A stretch of DNA of 10,075 nucleotides from an uncultured Bacteroidota bacterium. Its GTDB lineage: Bacteria; Bacteroidota; Bacteroidia; Chitinophagales; Chitinophagaceae. Position numbers and translations under genes: made by a program. The notes below the pieces were generated by a model that saw nothing but the letters and a program-made list of their open reading frames with translations, ran no database searches and had not been told where the DNA came from. Shown here piece after piece: positions 5,126-10,075 of the stretch (position 1 is its first letter; each line of letters begins with the position of its first letter). Location of the stretch: the NCBI GenBank assembly GCA_903825095.1, contig CAIJZF010000022.1:1-10075 (forward strand), read 5' to 3'.

Positions 5126-6478
5126 TTAAAATATTCTTTTCCACCAAGGTTTGTTGTCATTTTCATAACCGGGGCTGTCAACACCAAAGGCAGAAATAGC
5201 ACATCTAAATCCGATGGTGCTATTTGATTTATCTTGATCTAAATATCTTCTAGTGCCAGGGTTTAACCAATAAGGACGGTCTTTCCAGCTGCCACCTTTG
5301 TATACTCTTGATTTATTTGAGATTAATGTATTGCCACCTGTTTCATAGCTTGCAATATTGGTATCATCTCCATCCAATGCATTGTTACCTCTATAAGGAT
5401 TGATATCATCCATGTCCACATTATTCATTGGACGGTAAATATCCGCGACCCACTCGTTCACATTACCACTGATATTATAAAGACCCATGCTGTTTTGTAA
5501 AAAGGTATTTACTTTACTTGGAAAGCCTGCGCCATCATTTGCATAACCTACCATACCCATATAATCACCACTTCCATTTTTAAAGTTGGCTAAAAACATT
5601 CCTTGCTTACCATTCTTTTTTGAAGTATTTGAATTTCTAATACCGTCATTTCCATTATTCACCCAAGGAAAGGCACCGTCAGTAGTCACTAAGCTAGCAT
5701 TAGGGTGGCTTGAATTAGGACCTCCAGAAGGTTTGTTGTCATTAGAACTATTTTTTTGACTTGCTTGCTTCGCAGCATATTCCCACTCCGCTTCGGTAGG
5801 TAACCTGAAGTCTGGGATCATAATAAAATCGTCTAAATTTTTTCCTCTGTTTAGCGTAGTAGAAGTTCTTGAAGAAGATTGGCTTTCACTCTTGCTTGAG
5901 TCATTTGAATTAATATCAAGACCCATTTTACCTACATAAGGATTTTTAGGATCAATTAATTTAAACTTAATAAGCGTGCTTTCATTGGCTCTATCAGTTC
6001 TCCATCTGCAATAATTATTGGCTTGTTCCCAAGTAACACCTACTACAGGATAATCGTTAAAAGCGTTGGATCTAAAATAGCCTTCCACCATGGGGTCGTT
6101 GTAAGAAAGTTCTGTTCTCCAAACACTTGTATCAGGAAGCGCTGCTCTCACGATAGAATCTCTTCCTATAGGGATAAAAATTTTCTCTAGCCAATGAATA
6201 TAAGCTCTATATTTTTTATTGCTTACCTCGTATTTATCAATTCTAAAAGAGCTTACTGTGACTCTTCTTAGGTTGTTGTTCCATTCGCCCATAATGCTCT
6301 CTTGGTTCATACCCATTGCAAAAGTCCCCCCGCGCATAAGCACTGTTTCTGCATAAGGGTCGTCTTTGGGTGCCAATACAACAGCATTCGAAATGGCTTT
6401 ATTTTCATTGCTAGATAATATGCTAGGTCCTATTAAAAGGACGGCAAAAAACAATAAAATGCTATTAATAAAATTCAT
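5126..6478 (-). CDS. gldJ: GldJ-like SUMF1/FGE-fold protein of the type IX secretion/gliding apparatus
   Basis: SUMF1-fold (formylglycine-generating-enzyme-like) protein of the GldJ/GldK group. Family members are envelope proteins needed for gliding and type IX secretion, with GldK/PorK forming a periplasmic ring with GldN. Seen: LMRGGTFAMG near residue 50; YPVVGVTWEQANNYCRW; RLPTEAEWEYAA (from 225); GNVNEW (338-343); and the closing YKGGSW...GFRCA, with Cys426. The paired C-terminal cysteines used by true formylglycine enzymes are absent (GGSWKDRPYW), so it should be structural rather than catalytic. Ser/Asn-rich inserts at about 190-208 and 237-262 interrupt the domain. GldJ is favoured over GldK because it is next to porU and no gldLMN follows. 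Oddity: residues 1-22 form a hydrophobic signal (INSILLFFAVLLIGPSIL), but no lipobox Cys follows, although GldJ and GldK are normally lipoproteins. A stop codon lies three codons upstream of the ATG in frame, so a longer N-terminus is excluded. At 450 residues it is shorter than the F. johnsoniae GldJ (about 560, from memory). It is the first gene of the minus-strand run. Confidence 0.78.
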   Translation of the reverse strand: MNFINSILLFFAVLLIGPSILSSNENKAISNAVVLAPKDDPYAETVLMRGGTFAMGMNQESIMGEWNNNLRRVTVSSFRIDKYEVSNKKYRAYIHWLEKIFIPIGRDSIVRAALPDTSVWRTELSYNDPMVEGYFRSNAFNDYPVVGVTWEQANNYCRWRTDRANESTLIKFKLIDPKNPYVGKMGLDINSNDSSKSESQSSSRTSTTLNRGKNLDDFIMIPDFRLPTEAEWEYAAKQASQKNSSNDNKPSGGPNSSHPNASLVTTDGAFPWVNNGNDGIRNSNTSKKNGKQGMFLANFKNGSGDYMGMVGYANDGAGFPSKVNTFLQNSMGLYNISGNVNEWVADIYRPMNNVDMDDINPYRGNNALDGDDTNIASYETGGNTLISNKSRVYKGGSWKDRPYWLNPGTRRYLDQDKSNSTIGFRCAISAFGVDSPGYENDNKPWWKRIF

Positions 6479-6592
6479 CGCTATAAATTATTCAATAATG
6501 GGGTTAAATGATAGTGCGAATATACTTTGTTTTTTAATCAATTATTCAGATAGAACTATATTGTTCTGTTATGAAAACCCTAATTTTAGTAT
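6479..6592. promoter_or_regulatory. Divergent gldJ-porU intergenic region
   Basis: This 114-bp AT-rich spacer must carry the start signals of both genes. No perfect TAnnTTTG is present on either strand. Near matches are TAATTTTA at 6581-6588, four bases before the porU ATG, and TATACTTTG at 6521-6529, which has one base too many. A 6-bp palindrome, ATTATT-C-AATAAT (6487-6499), lies just upstream of the gldJ start, and AATTATTCA occurs twice (6486-6494 and 6540-6548). Which of these are functional is unknown. Confidence 0.4.
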
Positions 6593-9500
6593 ATGAGAAG
6601 GGGTGTTTTTATCGTTTTTTTGGGTTTTATGTTTTCTCCTTACTTTTTAGGGGCTCAAAATGCTGCATTTAAGGAGGGTAAATGGGCTAAAATAGCCGTA
6701 TCCAAACAAGGTATTTACCAAATCACAGGTGTTCAGTTAAAGACTTTGGGTTTCACACTGCCTATTAGTTCAACACAACTTCAATTATTTAATTATAATC
6801 TTGATCTACTCTCTGAAAAAGTACCTGCAACTATCTCCACAGAATTAACAGAAAATGCTATTCAGGTTCTTGACGGAGGCGATAATCAAATTGATGAAAA
6901 GGATTATATTTTATTTTATGCCCCAGGTGCTGTTCAGTGGAAGCAAGAGGCGATGAGTTTTTCTCCCACACATTATAAAAATGCGAGCAACGATTCTGTT
7001 TTTTATTTTCTAAGCATTGGATTAAATGGAAAAAGAATTAACAGCATTGATAACATAAATAGCCCGGCTGCATTAGTGGATAATTATGACGAAAGATGGC
7101 TAATAGAACTAGACAGTGTTTCTATATTAAATAGTGGTAAGTTATTGCTAGGACCTGCTATGGGAAAGGGTTTGGGCAAGCAATCAAAATTATCTTATCC
7201 CATTAATATAAATGGTTTATTGCTTTCAAGCCCCTTGAAATTATTAAGTAGATATGCGGCAACGACTTATCAAAGCCCTGCCTATTTTAATTTTAGTATA
7301 AATGATAATGCTATTAAAACTACCTCGGTAGCACCTGTAACAGGATTATTATATGATGAGTCTGCTAAAATTGCGCTAGATAGTTTTTCATATTCGTTAA
7401 ATACAAATACGAATTTAACCAGTCCCGCTTCTGTAAATATTAGTTTTCAAGCAGAGAATGCAGCGGCTTCCGGATGGATAGATTATATAGAGATCAAGGC
7501 TAAGAGAAAATTAGGTTTTTGGGGTACGAATAGTTTTGGATTTAGAAATATATCAAGTTCTATCAAAGGAAATATACTGCAGTATCAAATTCAAAATGCA
7601 GATAACAATACAGATGTCTGGGAGGTTACTAATCCATCATTACCTAGAAAAATTTCTACAGAATATTCTTCTAATGGCTTAATTAGTTTTATACAGAAGG
7701 CCGATACCTTGCATGAATTTTTCGCAGTCAAACAGCAAGGCTATGAAACACCTAGCTTATTGGGACCCATGATTAATCAAAACTTGACGGCCATGGATGT
7801 GCCGGACTATATTATTATTTCGGCGTCCAATTATTTAAATGCCGCAAAGAAATTACAAGATTATCATAGCACAGCTAATGGTTTAAAAACGGCAGTCATT
7901 AATGTGAATGAAATATTCAATGAGTTTTCGGGTGGGCAGGCTAGTGCAATTGGAATTAGAAATTTTGTAAAATACTTATTGAATAAAGCAGCTACCAATA
8001 AAGTAGCAGCACCTCGTTATTTATTGTTATTTGGCATAGGGAATTATAATAGTAAAAATTACAATAGCGCCACGCAAATACCTGTTTATGAGTCCGCGGG
8101 TTCAACAGGGGTGCTTACCAGTTATCCCTCAGATGATTTTTATAGTATTCAAAACGACAATGATGATATTAATAATTTTATGGAGATAAAAAAACTCTCC
8201 ATAGCTACTGGAAGACTTCCTGTAAGAAATAATGCAGAGGCGGATACAGTGGTTGAAAAAATAATTAATTATCAAAAAAATGTAAACGGAGGTGCTTGGA
8301 AAAATAAAATTACTTGGGTAGCAGATGATGGTGATGGTAATTTACATTTAGAAGATGCTGAAGAAATTGCTGCACATTTAGCACAAAAAAATCCAAGCTG
8401 GAATCAAAAGAAAATTTATTTAGATCTCTATGGGGCTACTAAAAATATAGCAGGTAATACTTATCCCTTGGTGAACAGTGAAATTACACAATCGGTTAAT
8501 GAGGGTAGTTTAATTTTAAATTATACGGGTCATGGCAACTTTGCAAGATTAGCGGAAGAAGCGGTCATGAGTCAAACAGATGTTCAAGACTGGAATAATG
8601 CGAATAAATTACCCTTGATGATTACGGCTTCTTGCGATTTTGCGCCCTATGATCAGCCTCAATTAAGTCCTTTTGGATTCGACGCTTTAATGAAAAACAG
8701 TAAAGGGGTAATTGGGCTAGTAGCCGCTAGTAGATTGGTTTTCGCTTATAGTAATAAACAAATCAATGATCATTTTATTCAGCAATTATTGGTACCTGAT
8801 AGCCTAGGGCGTTTTTTAACCATTGGGGAGGCATTGCAAAAAGCAAAAATGCAAGCCTGGGCTGCAGGAGAAGACCATATGAATGCCTTTAAATTTAGTT
8901 TATTGGGAGATCCTGCGATGCGCCTATCGGTACCTAAATATGATATAGGTATTACAAGCTTGAATCAAAAACCATTTACTGGAAAAGATACATTACTAGC
9001 AGGAAATAAATACACCATTAAAGGTTCGGTCAATAATAAAGGGCTTACACAAAACGATTTTAATGGGATACTAGATTTTGTTTTATATGATGCAGCTACC
9101 AATAAAAAAACATTGGCTAATGCAAGTTCAAGTAAGGTAACTTCTGTTGCAGTACAAGAAAATATATTGTTTAAAGGCAAAGTAACGGTAGCCAAGGGAA
9201 ATTTTACAGTAGACTTTTTATTGCCTAAAGAAGTAAGCTTGCAAAAAAACTTAAAAATGCAATTGACTGCTTACAATAATTTTGCAGATGCTATAGCTGT
9301 ATATGACAAAATAATTGCAACAGAGGCGGCTGGCTTGTTGATTAATGATAATCAAGGACCTTCTGTAAAAATATTTTTAAACGATAGTAATTTTGTAGTC
9401 GGAGGATGGGCTGCTGCAAGGTCCAATTTAATTTTACATCTTACAGATAGTGGAGGCATTCAAACTTCTGGCAATGCTTTGGGGCATGATATGGTTTTAG

Positions 9501-10000
9501 TCATAGACAATGATTATAAAAATACGGTAGTGCTCAATAATTATTTTGTGGCCAATCTTGATTCTTATCAAAAAGGGGAGCTCTTTTATGCTTTACCTTT
9601 TTTAGCAGAAGGTAAACATACTATAATGGTTAAAGTTTGGGATTTGCTTGGTAATTCAACTACTAAAACTATAGACTTTGTGGTTCCGTCATCGGAAATC
9701 ATAAATGTAAAAAATTTATATAATTATCCCAATCCATTTAGTAGTTATACGCAATTTAGTTTTGAGCTAAATAAATTGGGCAGCCCTGTAGAAATTTCTC
9801 TAAGTATTTATAACAGTATGGGGAATTTGCTTTTCACCAAACCATTAAGTGGAACCTATAAAGCCAATAGGGTGGTCGTAAATTGGGATGGCACTGGTAT
9901 GGGGTCTGCGCAAATACAAGCTGGTGTTTATTATTATAGATTAACCATTAATGACGGTACTGGCACTCGTTTTTTAACCAGCAAGCTTGTAAAATTTTAA
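6593..10000 (+). CDS. porU: Type IX secretion system sortase PorU (C25-type cysteine peptidase)
   Basis: Surface sortase of the T9SS: it removes the C-terminal sorting domain from cargo and, in Porphyromonas, attaches cargo to A-LPS as part of the PorU-V-Q-Z complex. The 1135 residues match PorU size (about 1150). Order of parts: signal peptide 1-21 (MRRGVFIVFLGFMFSPYFLGA, cleavage likely before Gln22); N-terminal beta-rich region starting GKWAKIAVSKQGIYQITG; and the peptidase C25 (gingipain-like) domain at about 403-780, from VPDYIIIS to LLGDPAMRL. The catalytic dyad is intact: His647 in NYTGHGN and Cys681 in ITASCDF, 34 residues apart, close to the His-Cys spacing of gingipains. Ig-like beta regions follow, then a type-A C-terminal domain from about 1040 (NLYNYPNPFS, ending GVYYYRL...SKLVKF). 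In PorU this domain is typically retained. ATG 6593 is directly followed by the signal peptide. It is divergent from gldJ, an arrangement I recall from Flavobacterium, where porV is the next gene. Confidence 0.95.
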   Translation: MRRGVFIVFLGFMFSPYFLGAQNAAFKEGKWAKIAVSKQGIYQITGVQLKTLGFTLPISSTQLQLFNYNLDLLSEKVPATISTELTENAIQVLDGGDNQIDEKDYILFYAPGAVQWKQEAMSFSPTHYKNASNDSVFYFLSIGLNGKRINSIDNINSPAALVDNYDERWLIELDSVSILNSGKLLLGPAMGKGLGKQSKLSYPININGLLLSSPLKLLSRYAATTYQSPAYFNFSINDNAIKTTSVAPVTGLLYDESAKIALDSFSYSLNTNTNLTSPASVNISFQAENAAASGWIDYIEIKAKRKLGFWGTNSFGFRNISSSIKGNILQYQIQNADNNTDVWEVTNPSLPRKISTEYSSNGLISFIQKADTLHEFFAVKQQGYETPSLLGPMINQNLTAMDVPDYIIISASNYLNAAKKLQDYHSTANGLKTAVINVNEIFNEFSGGQASAIGIRNFVKYLLNKAATNKVAAPRYLLLFGIGNYNSKNYNSATQIPVYESAGSTGVLTSYPSDDFYSIQNDNDDINNFMEIKKLSIATGRLPVRNNAEADTVVEKIINYQKNVNGGAWKNKITWVADDGDGNLHLEDAEEIAAHLAQKNPSWNQKKIYLDLYGATKNIAGNTYPLVNSEITQSVNEGSLILNYTGHGNFARLAEEAVMSQTDVQDWNNANKLPLMITASCDFAPYDQPQLSPFGFDALMKNSKGVIGLVAASRLVFAYSNKQINDHFIQQLLVPDSLGRFLTIGEALQKAKMQAWAAGEDHMNAFKFSLLGDPAMRLSVPKYDIGITSLNQKPFTGKDTLLAGNKYTIKGSVNNKGLTQNDFNGILDFVLYDAATNKKTLANASSSKVTSVAVQENILFKGKVTVAKGNFTVDFLLPKEVSLQKNLKMQLTAYNNFADAIAVYDKIIATEAAGLLINDNQGPSVKIFLNDSNFVVGGWAAARSNLILHLTDSGGIQTSGNALGHDMVLVIDNDYKNTVVLNNYFVANLDSYQKGELFYALPFLAEGKHTIMVKVWDLLGNSTTKTIDFVVPSSEIINVKNLYNYPNPFSSYTQFSFELNKLGSPVEISLSIYNSMGNLLFTKPLSGTYKANRVVVNWDGTGMGSAQIQAGVYYYRLTINDGTGTRFLTSKLVKF

Positions 10001-10022
10001 AAATATAACACAATGTATTTTG

Positions 10023-10030
10023 TATCTTTA
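10023..10030 (+). promoter_or_regulatory. Possible -7 element for the gene after porU
   Basis: TATCTTTA differs only at the last base from the TATCTTTG octamer seen before other genes here. It lies 29 bp before the ATG at 10060. No hairpin terminator is seen between the porU stop and this point, so read-through from porU is equally possible. Confidence 0.28.
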
Positions 10031-10059
10031 CTTTTTAATAGTCGCTATTTAGAAATATT

Positions 10060-10075
10060 ATGATGCGTAGAAAAT
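10060..10075 (+). CDS. Start of the next gene, cut by window end (porV is a candidate by synteny only)
   Basis: Two adjacent ATG codons at 10060 and 10063 open a frame reading MMRRK before the window ends, 59 bp after the porU stop. A basic N-terminus of this kind suits a signal peptide. In Flavobacterium johnsoniae and Porphyromonas gingivalis porU is followed by porV (lptO), the outer-membrane partner of PorU, so that is the natural guess. Five codons cannot confirm a product or even that the frame is coding. Confidence 0.35.

Noticed and set aside
5126..6478. The SUMF1-fold protein as an active formylglycine-generating enzyme
   Set aside because: The catalytic cysteine pair in the C-terminal motif is missing, no sulfatase is nearby, and the context is T9SS.
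6366..6596. 76-residue plus-strand reading frame across the gldJ 5' end and the spacer
   Set aside because: Mostly antisense to the GldJ signal peptide region and AT-rich spacer; no recognisable features and it overlaps the porU start.
8965..9195. 76-residue minus-strand reading frame
   Set aside because: Antisense shadow within the beta-rich region of porU.

Overview
The window is AT-rich DNA from a member of the Bacteroidota, most likely a Chitinophagaceae-type organism. Three things point there: type IX secretion system (T9SS) genes (porU with its own C-terminal sorting domain, and a GldJ-type protein), several copies of the phylum's TAnnTTTG -7 promoter element, and weak or absent Shine-Dalgarno sequences. 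Family-level placement is inference from protein flavour, not a database result.

Layout. Bases 1-1045 (-) hold the N-terminal two thirds of gltX (glutamyl-tRNA synthetase), cut by the window edge. A short divergent promoter region (1046-1107) separates it from a NodB-type polysaccharide deacetylase (1108-1740, +). After a 163-bp spacer with inverted and direct repeats comes a TatD-family metallo-hydrolase (1904-2680, +), then a tRNA-Ser(GGA) gene (2717-2801, +) with its own promoter and an intrinsic terminator. Four genes on the minus strand converge on that terminator. In transcription order they are a GldJ-like SUMF1-fold protein (6478-5126), ispF (5113-4628), murF (4614-3295) and a DUF983 zinc-ribbon membrane protein (3275-2832). 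The gaps are only 12, 13 and 19 bp, so they look like an operon, with a possible extra promoter just before DUF983. Divergent from gldJ, across a 114-bp spacer, is porU (6593-10000, +), the T9SS C25-type sortase with an intact His/Cys dyad. A new reading frame opens at 10060 and is cut by the window end; by synteny it could be porV, but only five codons are visible.

How the genes fit together. The right half is an envelope-biogenesis cluster. GldJ and PorU belong to the T9SS (gliding and secretion scaffold; signal-peptide-removing sortase). IspF makes isoprenoid precursors needed for undecaprenyl carriers, and MurF completes the UDP-MurNAc-pentapeptide. The left half is housekeeping (tRNA charging, deacetylase, TatD, tRNA-Ser).

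I see no mobile element, CRISPR array, toxin-antitoxin pair or defence system, and no clearly new system. The points most worth a second look are the missing lipobox cysteine in the GldJ-like protein, the recurrent TATCTTTG octamer lying 3-4 bases before two start codons (possible leaderless transcripts), and the repeat-bearing spacer before tatD.
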